DNA of 64,000 nt from Sequoia sempervirens (lineage: Eukaryota > Streptophyta > Pinopsida > Cupressales > Cupressaceae). How positions within the stretch are numbered: position 1 is the stretch's first letter; every line of letters starts with the position of its first letter. The DNA lies in the NCBI GenBank assembly GCA_007258455.2, contig VDFB02344197.1, forward strand, positions 1 through 64,000, read 5' to 3'. The notes under the pieces were generated by a model. That model was not told the DNA's origin, searched no databases, and worked only from the letters and a program-made list of their open reading frames with translations. This document shows, piece after piece, positions 46,545-57,470 of the stretch. A program made the translations under genes and the position numbers.

Positions 46545-47566
46545 ATATATCCCAAATTCAGATTGAGGACATCATGTATAAAGATATCCAACATTATCCA
46601 CTCAAGGAAACAGGTCATACCAAACAAGATATTCTGGAGTCAGTAGAGCAACAAATTGAAATAACATCATCTGCAGTGGTCATTTATCAAAGAATTCTTG
46701 CTAAATAGGACATCTTAAAATAGGTAAAATCAAAGCATGAAGGTACTACTTCCACAATACTTGGGGAAACTTCATCTCAAGTAAATGTCAACATAAGGAG
46801 CATGATGATTCCTTATGATGAAACCAATTCCAATACTACAACCAGCCATATCATGAATCTTCATCCACCCATCAACGCATCCATGAATTGGGACCAATAT
46901 CAAAAGAAAGATTTGAATCAAAGCATGAATAACATTATAAAAGTAAAAGAAGTTGTAAAGCATGAAGGAAAAATCAAATACAAGTGGATTCCAAAGAATA
47001 CAAATAAATATTATCCCTATCAAACTCCGTTAGTCAAAGAAACTATGGGGAAAAATAAAAAAGGGAAAAGTATCCATCAAAGACATCCACAAATGCAAAA
47101 GCGGGATTCTTAAGCAACACACAAAGTATATCAAGTAGTTGGTCTTAATTTCACACACACTTTTGTATCCACTCAACGTTTCCCATCTTCCCAAGTTTGG
47201 AGATTCAAAGGTTCTAAACTATCAACCAATCCATCTTTTATTCCTAAACACACTCCACCATCCACTCCTCCATGCGTGATATCCATTTCTCACATTAACC
47301 ATTTATTTGTAGCCACCCTTCATCATAAGGATTCAAAAAGAATTCTATTGCAATGTGCACACAAATACAAAGAACTTTGGTATCAGCAAAGTAGAAAAAA
47401 ATCCTCAAAAGTTGCATTCAAGTACACGTATCTTAGCGAAACAACTTCTTCAAGTAGGATATTGATGGCACATTATGACACAAGTGTCAATGTTAGAACT
47501 ACCAAGTGGCTCAATGTGAGCATAGATCTTTCACAAAAAACCAAAAATATCAAAAAATCATGAAAA
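46545..47566 (+). pseudogene. RE6 3' frames of unknown function
   Basis: Coding-like sequence with a few stops: YKDIQHYPLKETGHTKQDIL, then a Lys/Asn-rich part (46802-47113), then a 95-residue frame (47276-47563) with HKDSKRILLQCAHKYKELWY and KVAFKYTYLSETTSSSRILM. The last is basic and could bind nucleic acid, but that is a guess. Nothing resembles reverse transcriptase or integrase. Confidence 0.45.
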
Positions 47567-50350
47567 TAGTAAAAGATGAAAAATTGTCCTCCAGTGAAAA
47601 CCACTACGGTGGTGTTTGGGAAAGTACCATGATGAAAATCTGGCAAATAGGCATCATGTGTAGAATCAGGAATCTACATAAGACCATTCAGGTGAAAGCA
47701 TCTTATATCATCCATAATAAATCCAAAATTCCATCCATCTTATCCATAATTAAACCATTCATCCAATCCATTTTCATCCATCTACCTCCATCTTCCAAAT
47801 TATCTTAATCTTGAAAAAATTTTGGTGTACACTTTACACTTGCTTATGGTAAACATCTTGGCATGGCTCATTATCATTGATCCTATCCTACCCAACCTTA
47901 TCTAAGATATGATGAATTATCCAAATAAGCATCCTGCATAATCCTTGGCATCCTTTGCATACTTACCATATCCATCCATCCATACATCTACCCAAGCATC
48001 CACCCATGGCATTCCATACATTGCTAGACATTGGGGGTAAATATTTCTATGTTGCTTTGGGAATAAATATTTATCTATATCTTCTAAATTATGAGGTGAT
48101 CCAAACATTTTCAAATGTAAAATCAAATTGGTCAAAGCATTTGTGATCCAAAATCCAAATCACAAGCCCATGGCATATTTTGACAAGAATATGTTCCTTA
48201 TCAAGCATTATCTTTCATTAAACATCAATCCAAACAATCAATATCAGTTGCATCTATCGTGCTCTTCAACATCACATAAAATCAATCAAAACAACTTTTG
48301 TTCCAAGCTGAGTTTCAAAATATTGATCAATCAAATTCAATCAATTCATCATCATCTTGGGATATCCTCCCCAATCCTTGTGTTGCTTAACACTATCCTT
48401 GCATTGTTGTGTATCCTCAACAATGTTATCATCATCAATTCATCAATCAAATCAATCAACCCTAGATTGGTTTTCAACAATATCCCAAATAGATCACTGA
48501 TATCATCACACATATCCATATCCAAATTGTCAAAATCATGCAAAAAATTAAAAACATTCAAAACATCTTCAAAATCCTACAACATCCAAATCATATAAAA
48601 AATCCAAAAATAGGTCAAAAATAGAAAATTCAAAAACATGATTGTCCAAACTATGTCATCTCCGAGCTTAATCATAAGCAAGGCCATCATTGATGAGCCC
48701 CCAAGACACAAAAAATCCAAAAACATTCATAAAATCAAGAAAATCCAAAAACATCTGAAACATATCAAAAATCCAAAAAGAGGTCAAAAACAAAAAAAGT
48801 AAAAAACATAGTCGTCATGTTGAACTACAAGGATTTTGTGTGTATAATGTAGGCAAGGATAATCTTTGATCAGCCCTCGAGGCCCCTAGTATAGGTACTT
48901 TAGGTGTCCATCATAATAAACTGACATTCCAACATTGCTCATACTTCATCAATAAATGATTCTATGTCAGTCAAACTATGTGGTCTTTGCATGTATAATG
49001 TAGGCAAGGATAATCTTTGATCAACCCTCGAGGCCCCTAGGATAGGTCCTTATGTTAGGTTCTTGGTCAAAATCTCAGAAAACACCAAAACATTGGAAAA
49101 TTGAAAAAATCAAAAAATTTGCAAAACATCTCAAAAAATCCCAAAACAACCTCATAATATTTCAAAATACCAAAAACATTCAGAAAACCTAAAATCATCC
49201 ATTCCATTTTGCTTTCACCCAAAATAAACATCCACTCACAATAAATCAATCATCATCTTCAATTTTTGGCAAAATAATCAGAAAAAAGGATGGCAAACTG
49301 AAAAGTGTAAACTCAAACACAAAGGTCTTAAGTCTAGGTCCATAGGTCAACAAGTTGGTTAACTCTTGGTACCAATAGCCCATCATCCCATTAGTCTCAA
49401 AATCATCTGATAATATCTTGTCCTAGGATACATATTTTCGACAATGGACATCACCATTAGACCTCACCATAGTTTAGTCTTGGCTAGAGGTATGAAGAAC
49501 ATTAGCTTGTTTACTTGCTTGATCTTTTCTTACAATTTATCTTATTACACCTATTCCAATGACCTCTCAATGATGCCTATCAAAATGATTTAGAGAGAAA
49601 GGAATGGGGCATTGATCATTATATTTTGCTTGTTGTGCTTGTTGGATGTTCTTGTACTATAACCTTGGAAAATACTTTCTTTGTTAGGTATGTATGGAGG
49701 ATATTTTGAACAACTTGTTGACTATTAAATGGGAAGGTTTTTCCTTTCTATGTTTTGGTATGAGATGTTCAAAGTGTCTAAAGTACATCCTAGTAAGGTT
49801 TCCGTATGTCAGGTGTGAACAAAGGTACTCCTATCTATTTGTTGAGTCAAAGTCCATTGCACTAGATACCACACCATCTTTGTTGTCTATACCTTGATGC
49901 ATCATATCTATGTGTGTTATCAAACATAAGGAAAGTTGTGTCATTTGTGTCCCCGATCCCTAGATAAGAAAAACATCATCACTCATCATCATATATAATA
50001 AAGTATCAATGACTCATGGACTTGTTGGACTTCTGCATCTTCTTAGAATCAAGGGTTGATCCTTCTCATTCTTCTATCCTCTTTCATGCTAATAGGGTAC
50101 CACAAAATTCAATAGAAACACCAATGCATCCATCCTGCATTCACAAACTATCAACATCCAAGATAGTCAAGGCATATAATCATAATAGAAAACATCATCC
50201 ATCTCACATGCATTACATCATCATTTAAGTTGTTTAGGATAATATAGATTTGTTATTCTAAGCATCTTAATCCATCTCATTTGCATCATCATCATAATAT
50301 AGATCTGTTATTCTAAGCATCTCATAACATAACCATTCATTACATCTTGA
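47567..50350 (+). other. RE6 3' region
   Basis: Non-coding. It starts with a hairpin (47600-47613) shared with the integrase-bearing element. It continues with pyrimidine-rich CATCCATC words (47690-48010), many AAAATCCAAAAACAT words (48540-48820 and 49075-49200), three copies of a 150-bp repeat (about 48646, 48823, 48974) and two copies of a TTGTTATTCTAAGCATCT repeat (50230-50320). Isolated open frames here are composition artefacts. Confidence 0.6.
48646..49052 (+). repeat. Three copies of a repeat in the RE6 3' region
   Basis: Copies two and three are 151 bp apart and share TGTATAATGTAGGCAAGGAT followed by AATCTTTGATCA, CCCTCGAGGCCCCTAG. The first copy, near 48646-48710, is more diverged (AACTATGTCATCTCCGAGCT). 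Confidence 0.75.
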
Positions 50351-51597
50351 TGTAGTATAGAGGTGACAAACCATTCAAAATGTAAATCAAGTTGTTATCA
50401 ACCAAACCTCAAAACAAATCAGATGATTTCCTCAAATATTCACCTTTTAACTATTATTTTCCTTGTAGCATATGCAACCTAGTTTAAGGGATTTTTCAAC
50501 CAAAACTTCCAAAGAACCTCACACACAGATTAGTGAATCAAATACTCTTTTCAGGGTTATACAACATATGTGAAAACTAACATTGATTCCTTTGGACCAA
50601 AATTAAGATTCAATAACATACCCCTATTCTAGGCTAGTGAATTAGCCCTCTTTTACAAAGAGAGTGCCACCTATTCACCTGATCTTCTCCCAATCATCTT
50701 GGAAAGTCTTTTATTATGTCACAAAACCACAAATTTCAAGATTAGTTTTCCCATTTAAGGCCTTTATAATGCTGTTCTAGAAAACCCTCACTTTACCATG
50801 CAAAGGCATAAGGTTTATAGGAAATCTCACCTCCAGGGCTTACCCAATCAAACAAATACTTCAAAAACCTTCCAAATCACCTACAAAAACTCACCAAACC
50901 TTCACAAGACCAATTCTTTCATCAATCTGTCAAAACCCTATCATGGTTCCTCATTTTCATGGTGAAATATCACTACCCAACCCTAGGGCTTCGCACCATC
51001 ACCTAATTTCTTCACTCTCTTAACTCCGAAAGCATTTAAACACCTAAAATAACATCATACAAGACAATCCATTGAGAAACAAGATTAAATATTATGTGGA
51101 TTGGTTAAAACATTATGCTGTTTCCCTCAAAACCCTTAACTTAGCAAAACAGGGCAGTCCCAATGAAATGGAGATATCTCTTACAAATTTTTGATTTAAG
51201 ACTTTAAATAAGAGTAGATGCATATAACTACATCCAAAAAAATATTTCAGACCATGTCACACCTATATGGGTCCATACAACACAAAGAAACTTCAGGAAG
51301 AACAGAGAAAATGCAGATTTGAACATTGAAACTTAATGAAATTGCTTCCAAAATATGATCAACAACCTCACAAACGCCATGGAGAGGCCTTCAAATACCT
51401 TTTCCCATAAATTCCTAACTTCCCAATTCCCTTAACAACTTTTCAAACTCTTAATTTGACAACTTTTGCAATTATTGTGCAACTCTTTCATTTTTCAACA
51501 AAAAAATGACTCTCCAAGCCCTTGATTACATTAAAAATGGTCTTAATAGACCTTATTAAAGACAAAACAACTAAAACCAACTCTATACTACCTATCA
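50351..51597 (-). repeat. RE8 3' LTR
   Basis: 1247 bp on the minus strand, starting TGATAGGTAGTATAGAGTTG at 51597 after AAGGGGGG and ending CCTCTATACTACA at 50351. TATA-like ATTATAAAGG at 50762-50771. Confidence 0.7.
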
Positions 51598-52310
51598 CCC
51601 CCCTTAAATGACCTTCAAGACTCCAACTTTATCACTAAGGTGTAGGTGCTCTTGCACCATACACCCCCATAGAGAAAAGACTCTTGTCGCAAGAGTTGAA
51701 ATGTGTTCCATTCCTTAACATTGCTCCATACATCCTATAATCAGCAACCTCCTTCAAATGGTTCAAACTTGGAGTTCTCTTGATTTTCTCCACTTTCTTG
51801 ACTGAGTTCATGTTGAAATGTGCCTACATCTTCATGCTCAAACCTAATGTATGCCCCATCCTTATACTTGGGTCAAAACTTGATGTTGTCCTAGTCCCTA
51901 TACTTGTAAACAAAAAAGAGTTAGCAATACCTTGCTCTCTCTTCTTCTTCACTTCATATACACACTTGTATCCATCCATATTCACTTGTATACTCTTCCC
52001 TCTCATCATTTTCATTAGAATTTTGTCCCTTTGCTCAAACTATCCTTTTCTCATTGCTATTAGACCTTGCACATTGTCATTTCCATGTACCACTATATTA
52101 TCAAACTTATCAACACCTATACTTGCAAATATCACATGCCTTGCAACATTGTTCATGCTTATAGGACACACAATGGTACCAACAATAATTTCACCTTGCT
52201 TCACAAACCTTCCATCAAGCATTGCACCTTGTTTTTCATGCTTATTTACTATCTTAACATCATTCACTTTGACTGTTTCAAATTTAGGCATGAGGTTCCT
52301 CTGCCTTTAA
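51598..52310 (-). pseudogene. RE8 frame of unknown function
   Basis: On the minus strand a frame from about 52291 reads LDGRFVKQGEIIVGTIVCPI, then RHVIFASIGVDKFDNIVVHG, and continues after one stop with KSIQVNMDGYKCVYEVKKKR to about 51830. It then runs more loosely to 51660, where the sequence resembles the tail after integrase in chromoviruses. No family match. The small open frames on the plus strand are shadows of it. The polypurine tract follows at 51598-51605. Confidence 0.45.
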
Positions 52311-52439
52311 ACTCCTAGCTATTCTTGCATCATTCCTTGGTGCCTTTCCTACTATCCTAGCAACATTAACCTACTCCATACCTAGACAAGTACACCAACC
52401 TTACTATCCTCAAGCCTTAAAGAATCTCTCTTGCCAAAA

Positions 52440-52720
52440 ATGACAACCTTAGACTTACCCTTATCTCTTCCACTTCCCTACAAAGGAGTTAGCTTAAATC
52501 TCTTGTCATCCTTCTTGATAGTATAGGTGTTTTCTCTACCATCATACATAGACCTTCTTTCAAATTGCCATGGTATTCCCAATAGAAAATGGAAACAATC
52601 GATTGTTAGCACATCACATAAGTTATGGTGAGGTGTAGAAGTCATATCAATCTCGTGAAAACCATCGGCAAGATAGTCGCTAGTTGGTGGGACATCATAG
52701 CCAACCTTAGGATCCTTCAA
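52440..52720 (-). pseudogene. RE8 protease C-terminal fragment
   Basis: The minus-strand frame contains CDVLTIDCFHFLLGIPWQFE, then RRSMYDGRENTYTIKKDDKR. This is the characteristic end of plant chromovirus proteases (CDVxPMDxCHxLLGRPWQFD, then DGRxNTYxF in the family). The N-terminal half with the catalytic Asp is not recognisable upstream, so this is a fragment. Confidence 0.8.
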
Positions 52721-52739
52721 CGATCACATTTTTCATGTC

Positions 52740-53470
52740 GGGGAGACTATCACTTGTCGTTGTGACCTCATGGTGAAGTATTCTTTATCTCCTCATAGGA
52801 TCATTCTCATGTTGGGGAGACCTCATCATTTCGGGGAGATCTTACCCCGAACTCCTCTTTTCTTACTGAGCCCCTCTTTGTTATCAGCAAGACCAACGCA
52901 CTCAGGAAGACATCTCCCCGAGTCCATCCTTACTCCCCCAAGCTCGAGTCATTTTTTCTTTGGTGTGACTTTCTTCCTTTGCCAAGAATTTTGGTGAAGG
53001 CATGATCCTTTACCGAGCTCCATTTCTTTTAGTGGGGCCCCCTTTCTGTAGGCAAGACATTCCATGGTCAGGGAGACATCATAGCGACCCTTTTGTTTTC
53101 TCCCTGAGCCCTTTCTGTTTCGGTGAGACTCTCCATAGTCGCCTAGACCTTATGGCGAAGGAAAAAATAATTTGCCGATCTCAATGTCCTTTAGTGCGAC
53201 CTCCCTTCATGTCGGCATGACTTCCTATGGACGGGGAGACCTCTCGGTGACACATTATCTTTTGGTGGTCCTATTTCATTTCGGTGAGACAGACTCCCTT
53301 CGCCGAGACCTTTTACTGAAGACATCTTATTTTTCTTTGTTGGCGAGAGCCGATGCATTCACCGAGACTTCTTGGAGAAGAGAAAATCTCCTGCCGATGT
53401 ATGGATCCCACTACCACCGGTCAGTGAGACGTCTAGATCTCACCAAGACCTTTCTCTGAAGGAGATTCTT
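52740..53470 (-). repeat. Degenerate GGGGAGACCTC-type repeats
   Basis: Words such as CGGGGAGACCTC, CGGTGAGAC, CCGAGACCTT and GGCAAGAC recur every 25-60 bases on the plus strand over 700 bp (for example near 52753, 52814, 52831, 53117, 53236, 53283, 53297). The stretch has clearly more G and C than its surroundings. Divergence is too high for a fixed period. It lies where the leader of RE8 should be. Confidence 0.55.
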
Positions 53471-54513
53471 ATGCTGATGGGAAACTCTTGGTTGCCAAGA
53501 AGATGGTCGATGTCCTTTTGATTGGAAACTCTTGTTAACTTAGATTGCCGTGACCTCCATGAGGTCTTTCTGATAGGAAACACAGATGCTTATCGACAGA
53601 ATGCACTGGTAGTCGGCAAGATATCTGCAAGGTCTTGCCAACTTTCTTCTTCAAGGAAAATTATGACCAATTGGACTGAGGAAAGCATTCCAACTAAGCC
53701 CTGTTGGAAAATATCATCTTGTGTGCAATTTAATCCTGCATTCAACAAAGAAAACCACAGTAAAGATCACACAAATAGAAGTTAATTAATAAAAATCATC
53801 ATTAAAATGAATCCTATGTCAGTAAGGTGCCGTTAAATCTTCAAACAAAATGATCATTCAAATAGTTCGGGTTTCAGGTCGACCTGCGGAATCCAAGCCA
53901 GGGAGGAATTTTAGAGAATTTTGAGCAAGGCGGATTCCAGTGGAATAAACATGAAAACACCCATTAGAAACTTAATCCGATTATTATCAATCAAGGAACA
54001 GCATGCAAGATCTCAAAATAGCATAAATTAATCATAAAATGCATCATTATTTACTAACCAGTCCTACTACTCCATATTTCTTCACATTCCATCAGATTCC
54101 AGGGAAATCCGCTTGAGATGGATTTCCATGAAGGAGAAGACATTCTTGCAAACTCGGAAAAAATAGGGAACAATGGATTTCTGGAAAATCCAGAGGAGAA
54201 AGAAAAATCAGGAAAATTCGATCCACTTAGAATTTCGTGAAGACCAAAAATCCCCAAACAACAGCACTTAGCCAGAGTTCGAGTGAGATCCGGGAAAATT
54301 CAGATGGGGTGGAAAATCCTGAACTTAGGAGAAAACCTGAATTCCAACTGAGGCATAACCAAATTTAGACAAAATAGAATACATACATAGGAGGAAAACG
54401 AAGGAAAAAATCCCAAGACCAAAGCCAATAAACAAAGGCAACGAAAGTAAAAAGAGAAGGGGGGACCCATTTTGTTCCAAAATAAAATGGGGTGGTTATG
54501 CAGGGCATAACAG
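53471..54513. other. Unassigned stretch, possible LTR at 53702-54479
   Basis: No supported gene. A segment from 53702 (TGTTGGAAAATATC) to 54479 (TTTGTTCCA) has LTR-like TG...CA ends and directly borders the RE8 leader on one side and the RNase H fragment on the other. No matching partner is in the window and no TATA box is evident. Confidence 0.3.
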
Positions 54514-54690
54514 GTTGATGACTTCAAGAAATGTTTTGGCCACATCCAGTTTGATCGAGTTCCCTGTCTTCAAAACAAAGCTACAAATGTGATGGCTACA
54601 ATTGGATCCTTATTGGACATTCCTTGTGATCACCATGAATGTGAATTATTGGTTGAGAAACTATTAATTCCTGCATATGATCTTCCATAA
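54514..54690 (+). pseudogene. RNase H tail of a Tat-like polymerase
   Basis: 58 clean codons before TAA at 54688: VDDFKKCFGHIQFDRVPCLQ, then NVMATIGSLLDIP and ECELLVEKLLIPAYDLP. This is the end of the plant Gypsy RNase H (VDDLKKxFxxxxFxHVPRxxNxxADALATLAS in the family) and its linker toward integrase. The ADA triplet holding the last catalytic Asp reads TNV. The frame is weakly readable further left to about 54497. It may be the far part of RE3, or of a separate element. Confidence 0.7.
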
Positions 54691-54744
54691 ACCAAGATGG
54701 TGCACAAAATAGTTGATCCCCAGTCACCCTAATATCATGATTGA

Positions 54745-56075
54745 TGGGCTTAGATAATAGCTAATTTTCTTTCATTAAGTTCATGAATTTTAGTATTTCA
54801 ACTTGACAATTTCACAGACAATCCTAAAGACTTAGACATATTTTATATCTTTTATGCATCTTAAACCAAACCTTAGTATGTGGAAATATAATTATGATAT
54901 GATGGTATTTGTATGTGTGGATGTATGCATGTTCATGAAATTCAATATGATTCTATACTTGATTTATGATGTTAATGATGTGTATGCTTTAGGATGAAAC
55001 TAAATTTTTGTAGCTATGGAGAACTATAACTCACAACAATTGGATTTCCAACTCACAACATAAGGATCACAGCTAGTTGCAAGGGAGAATCCAAAATGCT
55101 TGAAACACAACAATTTCAGGAAGGAATGGAGATGACAATTAAATGATCAACTATGAGTCACCACCAACACCAAATAAGATGATAGAAAGGAGTCTACTCT
55201 GAGTAGGGAAGTTTTAATGATGTTACATTTTGCATGGAGCACATCTCTATCATGCTGTTAGGGTAGAGTTATAGTTTAAATTCTCTTCTATCTTTTTCAA
55301 TTATGGTTATTGGTTACAAAGACTAGTCCTCTCCCTATTCTTGAGGGAGAGTGGACATATGCATTTACGTTTTGTTTTTTAGTCCTTTTATGAATAAAAT
55401 TCCTCCCGAGCCTATATATTGGGATCAATGGTAGAGGATCAAATCTAGTTTTTGATTGTTTTACCAAATAATACTTCATTTTTGTTAGTTTTCTATTATT
55501 TAAATTGCAATGGATATGTACCTTTGAATGGGAAATATTTTGAAGATTCTTGTCAGACTATAAGAAGTCCAGTTCTTATACAATAAAAGTGTTTAGTTAT
55601 TGTCATGATTTATTGATTAGTAGTGCATATTTGATACCTCCTATGGGTGCAACAACTTGAGCAAGGGCCACTCAAGGTACTGCCAACCCATCTTCTTTTC
55701 TATACTAGATTAGATGTTACATTGTTGTATTCATTTATCTGAATTCTCACTTATATGTATGTGAACTCCATGAATGATATATTGTAGCATGAATTACATT
55801 ATGTAACATTATGTTGAGTCAGACTCTAGAGAATTTATGAGTTAGAAGTCAGTAGTGTTAGTTGCAAGTTCAGATTCAATAGTTAGCAGTTACAACATTA
55901 GGCAGAAGGTACTCATAGCATAAGCAATCGATTCATGTTATTCCCATGTTTTGCAATTTGATAGTTTATTTTCCTTTCCAACCTTTATAGTTTCCATTAC
56001 ATGTGTGACCACCTACATTCATTGATATAGGGTATAGGTAGGATCCTTGAGTGCACATATAGTGCCAACATTGTA
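54745..56075 (+). repeat. Stray LTR between RNase H and integrase (RE9)
   Basis: The segment ends GTGCCAACA at about 56075 like the RE5 LTRs (GGCCAACA). It has TATA-like CCTATATATT at 55411-55420, CAATAAAAG at 55581-55589 and a GAGCAAGGGCCACTCAAGGT block at about 55652 resembling the RE5 U5. The left end is unclear (TGATTGATGGGCTTAG near 54741 is a candidate) and I found no target duplication. A solo LTR of an Athila-like relative interrupting the RNase H-integrase linker is the simplest reading. Confidence 0.55.
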
Positions 56076-56229
56076 AAAAGCTTATGAGCCTTGGTTGATA
56101 ATTTAATGAAGCCTTTGTGAGGGTTTGTTGAACTATTCATTTAGGAACCTATCCTCTAAATTTTGTGTTTACTCATAAACACCAAGTTGATTAAACATTA
56201 GAAAGGACTTACAATGAAATTTACACTTT

Positions 56230-57470
56230 CCTCCATGACAAAATCTTACCACCTAACCTCACTCACATCCAACACCGATCATTCATCCAATGATCATACC
56301 TTTACACTATCCTTTGAGACACCTTATATCATAGGGGGTATGATGGTTCCTTATTGCAATGTCTAAACAACACAAAAGCTAAGTTGGAATTAATTGAAGT
56401 GCATAGTGGTATTTGTGGGCACACACAAGTGGTATGGTCCTTGTGAAGAATCTTCTTCATACTAGTTATTATTGGCCCACCATAGAACAAGTTGCATATG
56501 AATTTGTTAAGAAGTGTGTTCCTTGTCAGCAACATGCAAAGCTCATTCATGTGCCATCTCAAGTGTTGCAACCCATTACCTCACCATGATTTTTTTTGCA
56601 ATGGGGTCTTTATTTAGTTGACAAGATCCACCCTCCATCCAATGGCCACACCTTTATCATTACTACCACATAATATTTTACTAAATGGGTGGAATCCATT
56701 CCACTCATCCTCATCAGCAACATCCAAATTCTAAATTTATCCCATATCATATCATATTTCAATATGGTATCCCCTCCTCCATCATTAATGATAATGGTAG
56801 ATCATTCAAAAACCAAAATTTGTGACAATTGTGTGAGAAATTCCATATCCAATATCATTGGTCCACTATATATTATCCCTAAGGTAATGACCAAACTGAG
56901 GCAACCAATAAGACCTTAATCAAAATCCATAAGAAGGTTGTTAATAAAACTAGTCATGATTGACATCTCCATCTAAATCCTATCCTTTAGGCCTACCGCA
57001 CTAGCATCCGTACCCCTACTGACACCACTCCATATTCACTTGTCTAGGGTGCCAAACCTATCTTGCTGATAGAAGTTGAACTCCCCTCACTATGCATCTC
57101 ATTGAAGAACATTATCAATGATGAGGAGTATTAGTTTGCACAATTGAAATAGTTAGAGATTTTGGATGAATGACACCTCAATTATTATAACCATCTTTAA
57201 TATTATCAAAATAGATTGATACAAAGGTACAAAAAGAAGATTGGACACCACCAACTCTAGCTTGACGATCTTGTTCTTAAAGAGAATTAACTAACAAACT
57301 CAAAAAGAATGAGAAAAGAAAGGAAAATTTGAGGCTATTTGGTTGGGTCCTTATGTTATCATTGCAAATTATGGTTCAAGAGCTTATCAATTAGCTACAA
57401 TTGAAGGTGAACCCTTGGATGAACCCATCAACATCATCCATCTCAAATAGTTCCATTCTTAATTCAACTA
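56230..57470 (+). pseudogene. Integrase remnant of a Tat-like element
   Basis: The HHCC domain is spread over 56395-56530 (HSGICGHTQ, then SYYWPTIEQVAYEFVKKCVP and CQQHAK). The core follows with HPPSNGHTFIITTT, SSIINDNGRSFKNQN carrying the second Asp, and NDQTEATNKTLIKIHKKVVN carrying the Glu. The C-terminal part has LVGSLCYH-type and INIIHL-like words to 57460. At least four frameshifts and many stops interrupt it, more than in RE5, so it is older or decays faster. Strand and lineage fit RE3. Confidence 0.8.

Larger units (their letters stand above)
39107..50350 (+). mobile_element. RE6: large element with gag-like frames but no polymerase
   Basis: LTR (about 39107-40283), primer-binding site, 2.5 kb leader, gag-like region (42809-45674, split by RE7), further frames to 47566, and a 2.8 kb 3' region. 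No protease triplet, reverse transcriptase or integrase is visible in 11 kb. It ends against the RE8 LTR at 50351, so its 3' LTR is not seen; it is either lost or displaced. Shared 3' repeats and a shared hairpin link it to the integrase-bearing element at 56230-59300. I read it as a non-autonomous member of that lineage. Confidence 0.65.
50351..53701 (-). mobile_element. RE8: non-autonomous chromovirus-like element, minus strand
   Basis: Read on the minus strand from the right: a GGGGAGACC-rich leader (53470-52740), a protease fragment (52720-52440), a frame of unknown function (52310-51660), a polypurine tract (51598-51605) and the 3' LTR (51597-50351). No capsid, reverse transcriptase or integrase is present. 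The 5' LTR is not certain; a TG...CA segment at 53702-54479 is a candidate but does not match the 3' LTR. So the element is either truncated or a mosaic. Confidence 0.5.

Noticed and set aside
51780..52310. 176-residue hydrophobic plus-strand open frame as a membrane protein
   Set aside because: It is the shadow of the better supported minus-strand frame, which lies between a protease fragment and a polypurine tract.
50351..54479. TG...CA segment 53702-54479 as the 5' LTR of RE8
   Set aside because: Its ends and body do not match the 3' LTR at 50351-51597. Kept only as a candidate of unknown origin.
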